From Scleromitrula shiraiana (Eukaryota; Ascomycota; Leotiomycetes; Helotiales; Sclerotiniaceae), in the NCBI GenBank assembly GCA_028455995.1, contig JABELC010000005.1, forward strand, positions 434,001 to 498,000: a stretch of 64,000 nucleotides of DNA. Reading direction: 5' to 3'. The notes beneath the pieces were generated by a model. It worked only from the letters and a program-made list of their open reading frames with translations, was not told the DNA's origin and did not search any database. Shown here piece after piece: positions 12,016 to 22,962 of this stretch. The translations under genes and the position numbers were made by a program. Position 1 is the stretch's first letter. Each line of letters begins with the position of its first letter.

Positions 12016-14106
12016 TCACTCCCTCCAAACCCCAGGATCCCCACACTCCAAATCAAACCAGACACGCGGCACCTGGGGAACAATACGATCGAGACTCTGG
12101 GCGACGCTGCCGCCGTAGAGATCGCAGCGGGGGGCGTCGGTGCCGGGCTCGGCGTAGAACGTGTATGAGAGGCAGCCGTGCGATATCCCGTAGACGCCCT
12201 GGGGGGGGTGGGGGCCGTGGTGTTAGTCTTGGGGGTTGGGAGTTGGGGATTCGGGATTCGGGATTCGGGATTGGGGAGGGAGATGGTGAGGGATGATTTG
12301 GAGGGGGGGGGGGGGGGGGGGGGGGGTGCATTTATGTGATGGGGGAGGGAGATTGTGGGGGGGTGGATGGATGGAGGAAGGGAAGTAAGGGGGATGGGAA
12401 AGGGAAAACAGAAAAACGGAAAGAAAAAAAAAAAGAAATAAAAAAAACTCACAGCACAAAATTCCCAACACCCCCTCAAACTAACGTCTTCCCCGGCGCG
12501 ATCCTCCACAAACTCCGCGAGGAAATAATCGCCAACAGGCAGACCGTGCAGACCGCAGTGAACAGCGCGGGGATTGGGCGTCCCGGTGCTGCCGGGCCCG
12601 AAGCTGCTGCTTATCGTGGTGGTGAAGGAGATGGTTGTTGATGGGTGCAGGGAGGTGGTGCCGGTTGAGATGGGGGTTGCGGAGAGGGTTGGGAGGGGGA
12701 GGGATGTTGGGTGGGAGGTGGTGGGGATGGGGGAGGGGGAGGATTCGGGGGAGGATTCGGGGGTTGATGTTGATGTTGATGGGCCTGGGGAGATTGAATT
12801 ACTTTGGCTCTGGCTCTGGCTTTGGCTCTGGCTCTCACTAGAACTTGAACTAGAACTAGAACTAGAACTAGAGCTAGGGCTCCCTATCACGGGAATCTTC
12901 GTCGTACTCCCATGCTCATGTTTACCCGTACAAGATGTAGTTGTACTTTGCCCCCCCGTTTCCGTTCCAAAAGTCATACTACTCCCCACCGTCCCCGTCC
13001 AAATGCCCGTCGCATTGCCCCCTCCCACCGGTGTAACACTAGCAGAAGACCAACCACCAGATAAGGGAGTGGAGGTCGCAGGATCAAAGTTGGTTCCGGG
13101 AATAGTAATCCAGCTCGTACTGGTGCAGTTTTTGGTTATGGTTATGTAGCTTGTGGAGTCTGTTGGGCAGGGGAGAGGAGTTGGGATTGGAATTTGAATT
13201 GGAGTTGGAGTTGAAGCTTGGGTGGTCGTGTTTTGAAAGTGAGAGTTGCTGGAGGAGTGAGAGTCCCGGGAAATCCAGGATATGGAACCAGTAGCTTTTA
13301 CCGGATCCGTGGTACCAGTCGGAAGATCTCGGGATATCTGGCTCCCGGTTTGAGATCCGGTTTGGGATTGAGTTTGAGTTTGTGATTGTGATTGTGATTG
13401 AGTTGTAGACGGTGTTGGAAAGACATCAATAATGATACTTGGGGTTGGGAAGATATCGGCTATGATACTTGAGGATACCGATGCCGAAACAGAAGAAGAA
13501 GAAGAAGAAGAAGAAGAAACAACAACAGAAGGAAGCGGAAAAGCCAAGCTAACATGAGAAAGAGGTTCAGCCGATCGACGAGAATCCCAATCCCAATCAT
13601 CGTCATCACTCTCATCACCATCGTCATCGTCACCGTCATCGTCATCTCCATCATCATGACCATATCCCCCTCCATAGCTCAAATCCCCATCTCCACCATC
13701 ATCTCCAGAACCATCATCATCATCATCATCATCATCATCAGCACCACCCCATCCCCAATTCCAAGGCCAAGAAAACCGTTTATGCTGCTGCACTTTTGTT
13801 CCAATCTTAAGAAGAGTCAGTCAGTATACAGTACACCCAACACAAGAAAATCGAGACCCTCCTCGAGAGAGACGAACGAAAACCACATATGGGATGCCGA
13901 CCCCCAGAGATCGAACGAAACACAGCACGTCGGTTAAGTGAAATGCCATCTAGAATACATACCACCTGTACACCGTCACCCTCACCAACAGCAGCAGCAG
14001 CAACTTTAGCAACTTTGGCTTCGCCCCCCGCTTGAGATGGAACGCCCATCACACCCGCCATATTGGCTAGGATGGCTACCGCGCCAATTACCGATACGAT
14101 GCGCAT
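12016..14106 (-). CDS. Secreted Asp- and Ser/Thr-rich protein with cysteine-containing C-terminal domain
   Basis: Three exons give 553 residues: 14106-13963, 13787-12453 and 12198-12016. Exon 1 encodes a signal peptide (hydrophobic core about residues 3-20, small residues near VMGVPS). Intron 1 (13962-13788) is GTATGT to CAG; an in-frame alternative acceptor sits 18 nt upstream. Exon 2 encodes a Trp-rich start (SWPWNWGWGG), then Asp/Gly runs, poly-Ser, Gln/Ser repeats and long Ser/Thr/Pro linkers. Intron 2 (12452-12199, 254 nt) is GTGAGT to CAG. Splicing it restores a compact domain with CGLHGLPVGDYF, GCWEFC, GCLSYTFYAEPG and RCDLYG motifs. I recognise this domain pattern from other secreted fungal proteins with heavily glycosylatable linkers, but no enzymatic role is known to me. 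The Ser/Thr linkers suggest a cell-wall or extracellular matrix protein (inference). The unspliced frame runs on to about 11994 and should not be used. Confidence 0.8.
12303..12326. repeat. 24-G homopolymer inside an intron
   Basis: An uninterrupted run of 24 G on the plus strand lies inside intron 2 of the secreted-protein gene, so the transcript carries 24 C. It sits about 105 nt upstream of the 3' splice site and is followed by further G-rich sequence. Confidence 0.9.
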
Positions 14107-15751
14107 TGTGTGTGTCTGTGTGTCTGTGTGTCTGTATGCTTGCTTGCTTGCTATGGGGACTTTGATTGTGTTTATTTTATTCTCTGGAGAGAGATGATGA
14201 GTGAATAATAGTAATAGTAATAGGAATAGTAATAGTAGAAATCAAGCTAGCTTTGAGCAAGCAAGCAAGCAAGCAAGCAAGTAAAATAAACGAACGAACG
14301 AACGAACGACAAGATTAGATTGATCAAAAAAGAAAGCGAAGAGAAAGATAGAGATCGTAGGAGAGGGAGGTATTAAACATTTTGGAAGATTCTCACTCCT
14401 TGACTTCTGAGTCTTGATTACGTATTATATATCATAGATAGATAGATAAATAAATAAATAAATGGTTATTTAGTGTGCATTTAATCGATTCTCCCTACAT
14501 CTTGATATGATTGATTATTTACTAATGCATTCAGTATTCGAGGCGAGGGGAAATATAGGAATTTATTGATTCGTCGAGGAAGGAAGGAAGGGGGGAAGGG
14601 GGAGGTGCGCGTATGATATATATGTACAATGTACTCGAGTACTTTACTCATGATTAACACTTACTTGATTGATTGATGTATTCCCCAGCCGGAGAAGGGG
14701 AGAAGGGCGAAAAGTGTAAGGGGGGGGAAACAAACAAATAAACGAAGCAAGGCAAGTTTATAATTACCTGATGATTACCCCTTTCACCCCTTTCACGACA
14801 CCACACCACACCACACCACACCATATCATAGTATAGTATATCTGAATATTTATTCGATTGTATATTATACTCAATCTATTAACATAACATACAAGCCTCC
14901 TTCCTGCCGGGATGCCTGCTTGCCCACTTGCATGCATTATCATTTCTCCATCCACTCCCATTTCATCCCATTGCAGGCATTCATCCACTCACCCACTCAC
15001 CCACTCACCCATCCATTCATCCATTCATTCCTATTTACAGAAACGAAGTCGAACAACAATAAAAGAAAAAAAGAAAATAAAGTCAAATACCCTCCTACAA
15101 CCAACCAACCAACCAAGCGACCAAATTTCAATGCTCCCTTCCACCCATTCCATCCATCCCAGACCGTGAAACTCCAAACATGCATGCATAAAAAGACTCC
15201 CTCCCTAACAAAAACAAAAAGTTCAAAAAAAAAAAAAGAAAAACTTAAAAAAAATCAAAACCCCAATAACTCACACGAAAAGAAATGCCGAAAAGGGGTA
15301 TCGTTACAATAATAGTATGAGCAAGGGAATAGTGACTGAAGACAATTCCATGTACCTAGATAGGTAGGTGCGTAGAGAATCATTCAATATATTTTCCACT
15401 TCTTGTTCTCCAGATAGATAGATATGCAATACAACTCAATTGTAGAATTGGAATTCTGAGTGTTTGTTGAGCAGAGAGCACAACAGTAACGAATCGAATC
15501 GAATCGGAATATTTAGTTTTTTCTTCCCCTTTTTTTTTCAAAATGAAATGAATTAAAATGAAGAAGCCGTGTAATATTGAACTGGCCAGCGCATGCATTC
15601 GTCCATCACATCAATGATTTGATTTGATTTATAATTCTTCATGAAACCAAAATATCTTGATCGTCGAACTCATAACCTTCGCTGGCTAATTTCGTTGTCG
15701 TTCATATCATAATCTCCCATCATGAAATACCGAGAAAGAACAATTCTCTCC
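14107..15751. other. Intergenic region with TG, CAAG, ACGA and ACACC repeats
   Basis: It contains the promoter of the secreted-protein gene, whose start is at 14106. Immediately upstream are TGTG/TGTC repeats, CTTG repeats, CAAG repeats (about 14255-14282) and ACGA repeats (about 14291-14309); further up are an ACACC run (about 14800-14822) and CCA/CAC-type repeats near 14990-15020. The right end is the 3' flank of the proline-rich gene. No coding region is supported. Confidence 0.6.
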
Positions 15752-16810
15752 TTAATCCTCCCAAATCGTATCCAAATTCAAATCACCTCTTCTCTCCGCC
15801 CCACAAACACTCCATCGTTTCCTCTTATCGCGTGTTCCAAACCCACCTAATACTCTCCCACGACCAGATGTATCAAGTCCCCCTTTTGCTTTAGCATCCT
15901 CGCCTCCATCTGCAGCATCCGCCGCGGCTTTAAGCTGAGCAATTCGTTCCGCTTCTAATGCAGCTTCTTCTGCATCGGGCGTATCAGGTATGGTTTCCAA
16001 ACTAGAGATACTTGGGCTTCGAGATCTGGCAGAAGTGGGGGTGGAAGGTACTGAGGAGGATGTATATGAGCCGGGATAACTAAATGAACCGGTGGAGCTA
16101 TTCGATGTGAGATAGGATTCGCTGAATCTCGTTGTGTGGTAGGAGGGTGAGGAGGTGCCAGATGATGGTGTTGTGGGAGATATGCCGATAGTTAGAGGGC
16201 TTGCGGGTGCAAGGTGTCGTAATGGGGAAGCTGGTCTTCGTACTCGAGTAAAACTACCGGTTGAAGGTATACCTAAAATTGGAGAGGCACTTCTTTCCGA
16301 AATCTTTAATGGATCTTCCTCTGATTGTTTTTGACCAGTCTCGTTGATATTTAATAAAGCACGGTTTGGCAGACCCGGAAATACTTCATCGGCGGGTTTT
16401 CTTGGTATGCGAACTCGAGCTGGTGAGCCCAATGGACTTGAAGGTCTTTGAGGAGACATAAGTAAATGACCGGCACCATTTACACCTGGAAGTGATTGTG
16501 CTCGCGACATTGGAGGTGCGAGGGCACTTGCGGTTGATCTCGATCTAAGATGACCTCTTGCGAAAGGTGAGGTATTTCGAGGACGATAAGGAATTGAAGG
16601 AGGAAGAGGAGTAGGGGAGGACCATCCTGGGGAGCGGGGCGGTTGTGTACTTGGTTCTGTTGACCTTCGAATATTTGGAGGTCGAATAGGTTGTTCCTGG
16701 TCTTTTGCTTGATTTTGAGAGTCGTATAGAGCGGATTCTTGTAATCGTAATCTGGGTACTGGTGAAGCTCTAAATTCCTCAAGAGAGTGGAGTTCAGGAA
16801 CTGGTTCCAT
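15752..16810 (-). CDS. Basic proline-rich protein (fungal family)
   Basis: A single exon of 352 codons. The protein is rich in Pro, Ser, Arg and Thr with many SP/TP dipeptides, suggesting proline-directed phosphorylation. Landmarks are an N-terminal EPVPELHSLEEFRASPVPRL segment, a middle section with SPxxRVRIPRKPADEVFPGLP, a Ser/Thr-rich stretch, a short helix-prone Ala/Glu segment (EEAALEAERIAQLKAAADAA, about residues 280-300) and a conserved C-terminal box RKRWSVCGAERRGDLNLDT followed by IWED. That C-terminal box and the composition match what is annotated as 'basic proline-rich protein' in other filamentous ascomycetes. Function is unknown. No signal peptide or membrane segment is visible. 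The start is supported by being the first ATG, preceded by a CT-rich leader with CTTTCT repeats. Confidence 0.82.
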   Translation of the reverse strand: MEPVPELHSLEEFRASPVPRLRLQESALYDSQNQAKDQEQPIRPPNIRRSTEPSTQPPRSPGWSSPTPLPPSIPYRPRNTSPFARGHLRSRSTASALAPPMSRAQSLPGVNGAGHLLMSPQRPSSPLGSPARVRIPRKPADEVFPGLPNRALLNINETGQKQSEEDPLKISERSASPILGIPSTGSFTRVRRPASPLRHLAPASPLTIGISPTTPSSGTSSPSYHTTRFSESYLTSNSSTGSFSYPGSYTSSSVPSTPTSARSRSPSISSLETIPDTPDAEEAALEAERIAQLKAAADAADGGEDAKAKGGLDTSGRGRVLGGFGTRDKRKRWSVCGAERRGDLNLDTIWED

Positions 16811-19800
16811 GATGACTGCGTTACCTGGGGCCGTTTCGAGGACCCAATAAAGACATGGAATAATGGATAAAAAGGGTTCGGTTGGGTTAATTCGAGTAGA
16901 AATGGAAGTGGGTTGAAATTATTGGAATGAAACGGTTGATGCAATGCAATGGCGGAATGCAAGACCGTTTATATAATTCTTTCTCTTTCTCTTTCTCTTT
17001 CTCTTTTCTGTTTGAATTGTATAGAATCAATTAAGTATTTCCAAGGTTGGTCGTATGTTGAAGAATGGTAGAGTAATAAGAAATCCCTATTCCGGTGGTG
17101 TCTCTATCTACCTAGGTAATGATAGGATAGGGTACACGGCGAGTGACGGAGTTGTTGGAAGAGGGGAGGAGGTAATTACTTTATCAATATAAGTACTGTC
17201 ACTGTACTTATTAATAAAGTCGGAGAGATATAAGTTTCGCGATACCAGCGCAAATGAATAAATAAGAAGAATAAAAGTGATCGAATTTAAAAGAAGGAAG
17301 GAAAAGAAGAAGTGAATATTTCCCTTTTTTCTTTATAGAAACTATAAAAAGTAATCCACAGTATTTGTATGTAAAGTAGTAATAACTTGGTAGTAATAAC
17401 TTGGTAGTAATAATAAGTAGTAAAAGTTTCAAACAGTAGAAATTATAATAATTGTAGAAGCGAAGATTGAGAAATGGAAGTATATAATAGAACTAGAATA
17501 AGTTATGGTTGTTTTCATTCATTCATTCTTATGTTAATGCTCCTCTCTTAATGTTCATGTTCTTGTTCATGCAAATGGATGTAGATGTAGATGTAATGTA
17601 GATGTAGATGTAGGTAATGTACAATCAATCATCAAGAATTCATGTACCATATACGATATACCAGTAAAAGGGTAAGAAGAAGATGTAATAGTTTATGAAA
17701 TAGACCACAGAAGAAAGTTTGTGAAATCGGAATATATTTTATTTGAGGTATTCAAGTTAGAACTATTGTATTCCGTAACGGTCACGGTAGAACTGGTGGA
17801 ATTTTGGAAGCGCGTTTCTTAGGAAAATATAAGTTAAAGGGTCCAAAAATGATCTACATTACTTTAACTACTTTACTACTACATTACTACTACTTTACTA
17901 CTTTACTACTTTCTAATTGTAATAAATGTAATAAATGTAAATGTAAATGTAAAATATTCATGGATACTTTTAACCCCAACTTGAACCCGGTGAACTACCG
18001 TTTATTAATTGAACCTTGAAGATCGGATTTGACCATCGGTGAGTATATATCTGGGCATACTAGAGCTAGAGGTATAGTATAGTATAGTACTGTACTTTGT
18101 AGATAGTTCGTTCTATATTCCAAGTTTATTGATATGAAATACCCTTTAGACGATTAATTCTACTTGTAAATTAGATAGTCATCTAGATGTATTTATTCAC
18201 TCGTTCATTCATTCATTCATTCACTTACTTAATAAAAGGTCATTCTAAACATCTACTAGTATATACATGATTCATGCAACTTTTCCCAACCAACAAAAAT
18301 ACAATAAACAGCCCATACCTCATTCATATTCATCACATCCTTCCCAACCTGCATCAAATTCATCATCGAAAACTCCGCCGAGGATGCCCATCAAACAAAT
18401 ACCCCCCCATCTATCCAAGCCCCAATAAATAAAATACCCCACAATCATACATGATCCCCCCATTATCGTCCCATCCATTATACCGCATTCAACCATCCAA
18501 AGTACAATCCGGCGTTTAAATTTATAGGCATTTAAAGTATTCGACGAATGGCATCGAGAGAAAATTAATTGGATTCAACAATTTTTGGACGTTTGTTTAC
18601 CTGTTTGTTTGTTTGTTTGTTTGCTTGTTGTCTAGTCATTTTTTTTTATTGTTTTTGGATATGGTTTATGTTTGGATATGGTTTATGGTTAATGGTTTAT
18701 GGTTAATAGTTGATATTGCTTGATCTGTCTACGATATTATCTACATAGAATCTATCTACATAGAATCTATCTATATACATATATGATATATACAGTATCT
18801 CAAAAGATATATTACTTCCACCCTGCATTCTGTACGTCGATCTAACAAATACAACCCCAGAATATATTACATACAATAAATACCAAGAGCTCCAAACAAC
18901 TCTTACTTGCATCCGCCCGCTGCCGTGATCTACTCTATTCAGATGAATGGTACCGTACCTGTACCATCCATCCAGTACTCCAGAGATGGTTTTTCAGCTT
19001 GGGTCCGTCGGTTTGTCTTGTCTAATCATCGATGATATATATGATGGATGTGTAACGCAAACTACTTGATCTTCAATTCCACAATATCTCATCTCATTCT
19101 GGTTTCAATATCCCTAGATATGATACATACAGTGTATATCATTGCTACCTACCCATGCGGGAGGTAACATGCATCATGATCTCCAAGATGATACCCATAC
19201 AGCCCGTCGAAAGATTCAACCACTCGACTCCGTAACCCAAGTAAAGGGGTTTGGGAGGTACTTATTTGTGCTATGTTACTTGTCAGATCTGTATTTATTA
19301 GTATTGTAGCGTACCTACATACCATTTTGTGCCCCGATTTGCCGTCTCAAATACTATGCAAGTAAGTACTGTGCGTGCCTCAGATAATTTTAACACACCC
19401 CAACTCGATTTTTGAATGAAGGCATTCGGAATTCCATACGCGCAAAATTTGATTCTACCGGATATCCATAGCCATATCATATAATCAACATTTATCAGCC
19501 TTTTCATATTTTTGATATTTTTCTCTTCTCTTCTCTTCTCTTCTTTTCTCTTCTCTTTTCGACACTGTATACATAACCCTAACTATAACTATATCCACCG
19601 ACGAATACATATATACTCTCGGACCTAATCCGAGGTGAAACCATCCACGCAGTTCAACCCAACTAAACTATTACGCGTTACATTCGATTACCGATGACGA
19701 CAGGTCTAGTCTGGTCAGGCCAGGCCAGGTCCAAAGAGCAGACCGAACGATCTTTAAAATCTATCTTTGTGGAGCTGGCCGTGGATTTTAAGTAGGATTG

Positions 19801-19936
19801 AAGAAATGCTGCTATGGTGGTGTTTTGTTTGAACACTAACATTGGCTGTCTGGAGAATGGATCATCTTTAAGTATCTAATGTCGCTCGGGTGGATTGAGA
19901 TGAGATGCTGGTAATGGCTGGTATGGTATAGCAAGG

Positions 19937-20015
19937 AGAAGTAGAAGTAGAAGTAGAAGTAGAAGTAGAAGTAGAAGTAGAAGTAGAAGTAGAAGTAGAA
20001 GTAGAAGTAGAAGTA
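19937..20015. repeat. GAAGTA hexanucleotide array, about 13 copies
   Basis: A near-perfect array with unit AGAAGT/GAAGTA. Read on the minus strand it gives an artificial Ser-Thr repeat frame, which I reject as a gene. Confidence 0.9.
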
Positions 20016-20682
20016 GTATAGCTAATGGTAATCACCTCTTGAATGGTCACAATCATAGTATACATGTAAAGAGAGAAGACTTCCAATGTAGCAGTTTGAG
20101 GATGTTTGAAATCCGGATGGTATTTCTAGACAATCTCCAATTTATCTTCGAGGTTCATCTATTATTTGATGAATTCATACATTCATCATAGAGATAAGGA
20201 AGGGAGGAAGGAAGGAAGGAAGGAAGGAAGAAAGGAAGGACAAGCCACAACTGGTACTTATTATTAATTAGGAGTAGGATATGAAGTCCGAATCCGGATC
20301 AACATAAGTCTTTGGTATGAAAACGAATGAAAATAATAATTTATATCTTCCTTTTCTTGATTACATAGTAAGATCTTACAGTTATTATTATTTATTAGTA
20401 TGTTTCAAAACAAAAAGAGACGTTTGATATTCTATTTATACTGTTGAGATAAGAATAGAAAAATCTAAATTTTTTCTGTAGTATCTGTAGTATCTATAGT
20501 AAGCTTGAGCCACAGTTTGTTATAACCTCCAGCCAGGTCAAATCCTCTTTCCAGGCCAGATCATTAAATTATTTTGATCATCATTTTAAACCAATAAGAA
20601 ATTAAAAAGAACATAAGATAGTTCAACCACAAAGTCCACACCTCGTACCTCAAGAAAGTTCAAAGTTCACGCTCATTTCCTC

Positions 20683-20716
20683 TAATTAATTAGAGAAATA
20701 TTTCTCTAATTAATTA
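20683..20716. repeat. 34-bp perfect palindrome upstream of mnn9
   Basis: The left arm TAATTAATTAGAGAAAT (20683-20699) is followed directly by its exact reverse complement (20700-20716), with no spacer. It lies 349 bp upstream of the mnn9 start codon. It could be a regulator-binding dyad or a cruciform-prone site; its AT content means chance cannot be ruled out. Confidence 0.8.
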
Positions 20717-21064
20717 ATTAATAAGTTTCTTCCTACTCTCTTCTATTGATGTTCTGTTCTCCTTTTTACTTCTTACAATTGGGTTACAAAAGTATATTTG
20801 AATAGAGAAAGGTACTACCTTACTCGAGTATATCTTCAATTAACTCCCTCTAGCTTCTTTGCATTGGGAAAAGATCTATCCATCCAACTCATCCTTCAAT
20901 TGTTCCCCCTTTCATTTTCTATTCCGCGACACGAAATCTTGGAAACCTTGAATAATATCGAAAAACATTCTTTCTTCCTCTTCATTCGCAATCTAGTTCG
21001 ACAGATGCGCTCTTTGGACCTCAAAAATATCGATTGAGGACAATTTCACAGTTAAAACGGAGCC

Positions 21065-22292
21065 ATGGGCCCAGCCCGCTCATTACGACGTACAAACCCG
21101 CTCACTCTTATTGTGGGCGTGGTATTATGTATCATAATATTCGTATTTCTATTTTCACCATCAAGCAATGATTCGACATCCGCACAAAGACGAACGAGTA
21201 TAGCATCGAATCCTCTATCACCACCTACATCTCCATTTCGAAAACAAAATGAAAAGTCGAGCAGTGGTAAACGGATACCACCACCTGTTATTCATTATCA
21301 TATGAACAATGTTACTAGCACTGCTGATCCTGAAGCGAATCGAGAGATGATTCTTATCTTGACACCTTTGGCGAAATTCTATCAAGAGTATTGGGATAAT
21401 TTATTAAAGCTCACTTATCCGCACGAGCTTATCACATTGGCTTTTATCATTCCCAAGAATAAGGAAGGAAATGCTGCTACAGCTGCTCTACAAGAACAAG
21501 TTACCAAGACACAAAAGTCCGGACCGGAGAAGAATAGATTCGCGAGTATCATTATTGAACGACAAGATTTCGATCCACCTATACAATCTCAAATCGAGGC
21601 GGAAAGACATAAGATGGAGCATCAAAAGGCACGAAGAGCTGCAATGTCAAGAGCTAGAAACTCACTATTATTTACCACTCTTGGTCCATCTGTATCATGG
21701 GTTCTATGGTTAGATGCAGACGTTATCGAGACACCACCATCATTGATTCAAGATCTAGCTTCACACGACAAACCAATCATCGTACCCAATTGTTTCCAAA
21801 AATACTACGATACTAAGGATAAACGAATGGCGGAACGACCTTACGATTTCAACAGTTGGCAAGATAGTGACACGGCGCGAAAACTTGGAGAGGCAATGGG
21901 GCCAGATGATATCTTATTGGAGGGATATGCTGATATGGCTACGTATCGAACATTGATGGCATATCTTGCCAATGATAGAGGGGATGCGAAGGAGGAAATC
22001 CCTCTAGATGGTGTGGGCGGAACAGCATTAATGGTAAAGGCAGAGGTGCATCGTGATGGAGCTATGTTCCCTCCATTTGCTTTCTATCATTTGATTGAGA
22101 CGGAAGGATTTGCAAGAATGGCAAAGAGATTAGGATGGAGTGCTACCGGTTTACCCAATTATAAGGTATTTATTCTTTCCTCTTTTTCTTCTTCCTCCTA
22201 TCTCGAATCATCTTATTATATCAAAACAAATCAAAATTAAACTCAAATACTAATTTCATTTCATTTAATAGGTATACCATTTCAACGAATGA
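21065..22292 (+). CDS. mnn9: Mannan polymerase complex subunit Mnn9 (GT62 alpha-1,6-mannosyltransferase)
   Basis: Two exons, 21065-22165 and 22272-22292, give 373 residues. The intron is 106 nt (GTATTT to AATAG) and the last exon encodes only VYHFNE plus the stop, the normal C-terminus of the family. The protein is a type II Golgi membrane protein: short basic cytosolic tail, one membrane anchor at about residues 13-30, then a lumenal domain. Visible family landmarks are ILTPLAKFYQEYWDNLLKL, the metal-binding DxD motif in WLDADVIETPPSLIQD (DAD at residues 217-219), RPYDFNSWQDSDT, LLEGYADMATYR, DGVGG and VHRDGAMFPPFAFYHLIETE. These match yeast Mnn9 better than its relatives Van1 and Anp1; Anp1 has a different residue pattern (RDVDVE) at the DxD site. 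Mnn9 acts in both mannan polymerase complexes to build the alpha-1,6 backbone of N-glycan outer chains. Confidence 0.95.
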
Positions 22293-22795
22293 GTGCGAAT
22301 ATATGTGTCCGGAACATAGTATATCCCACTCAACTTAACTCAACTCAACACGCATTACCTTCTCACATAGATATTTTGATCACACACAAACCCCTTAAAC
22401 AACAAACATAATATTTTGAATGGATGCGATGCGATGGGATGGGATGGATTGGATGCATGGGTGGAAGGATGGATGCGACTAATGCATACATGTATGAAGA
22501 GGATAAGGCGGGACATAAAAAAAAACAAACAAACAAACATGAAAGTGGAAATGAGGAATAGGAAGGAAAGGAAATAGGCTTGCTTGCTTGTTTGTCATAT
22601 AGGATTCTATAAGGGGCAGAACGCACACAGAGAGAGGTTTTTTCATCTTTTTTGTGTAAAAAGCGAAGGGGGAAGGGGAAGCAAAAAGGCAAAAAGCAAA
22701 AGCAAAAGTAAAAGCAAAAGGAAAAGCAAAAAGCCAATTTTTATCTCGTGAAGAAAAATTACACATGGTGGCTTTTTTTGTACATAGTTTTATTG

Positions 22796-22826
<31 letters not shown>

Positions 22827-22962
22827 ACGTATTTATTTACCTTTTCTATTCTCGTTACTTATTTCATATCAGTAATTGTGTGACAGCTTATGTTTCTACT
22901 TGGATTCATTTGACATGATATATATAATTTGATATATATATATATATAGATATAGCCACATC
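22293..22962. other. Short convergent intergenic region
   Basis: It holds the 3' flanks of mnn9 and rrd1. It contains an AAGCAAAA-type purine repeat (about 22660-22735), a CTG repeat (22801-22826) and a short TA run. No coding region is supported. Confidence 0.6.
22801..22826. repeat. CTG trinucleotide repeat, about 8.7 units
   Basis: An uninterrupted CTG run in the intergenic stretch between the 3' ends of mnn9 and rrd1, 137 bp beyond the rrd1 stop codon. It is probably in the rrd1 3' UTR, where it would be transcribed as CAG. Confidence 0.85.

Larger units (their letters stand above)
16811..21064. other. 4.2-kb gene-free interval between divergent genes
   Basis: No credible coding region was found. 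It carries the promoters of the proline-rich gene (minus) and mnn9 (plus). It contains GTAGAT repeats (17578-17615), a TGTAAA run near 17925-17950, TCTTC repeats (19523-19560), a GAAGTA array (19937-20015), GGAA repeats (20190-20240) and a 34-bp perfect palindrome at 20683-20716. The sequence is AT-rich, with a C-rich patch near 18390-18470. Confidence 0.6.

Noticed and set aside
11994..12452. Long Phe/Pro-rich C-terminus from reading straight through in the secreted-protein gene
   Set aside because: Splicing GTGAGT to CAG restores a conserved cysteine-containing domain, so the read-through tail is intron sequence.
19574..19592. Telomere-like TAACCCTAAC
   Set aside because: Only about one and a half units are present and no array; probably chance.
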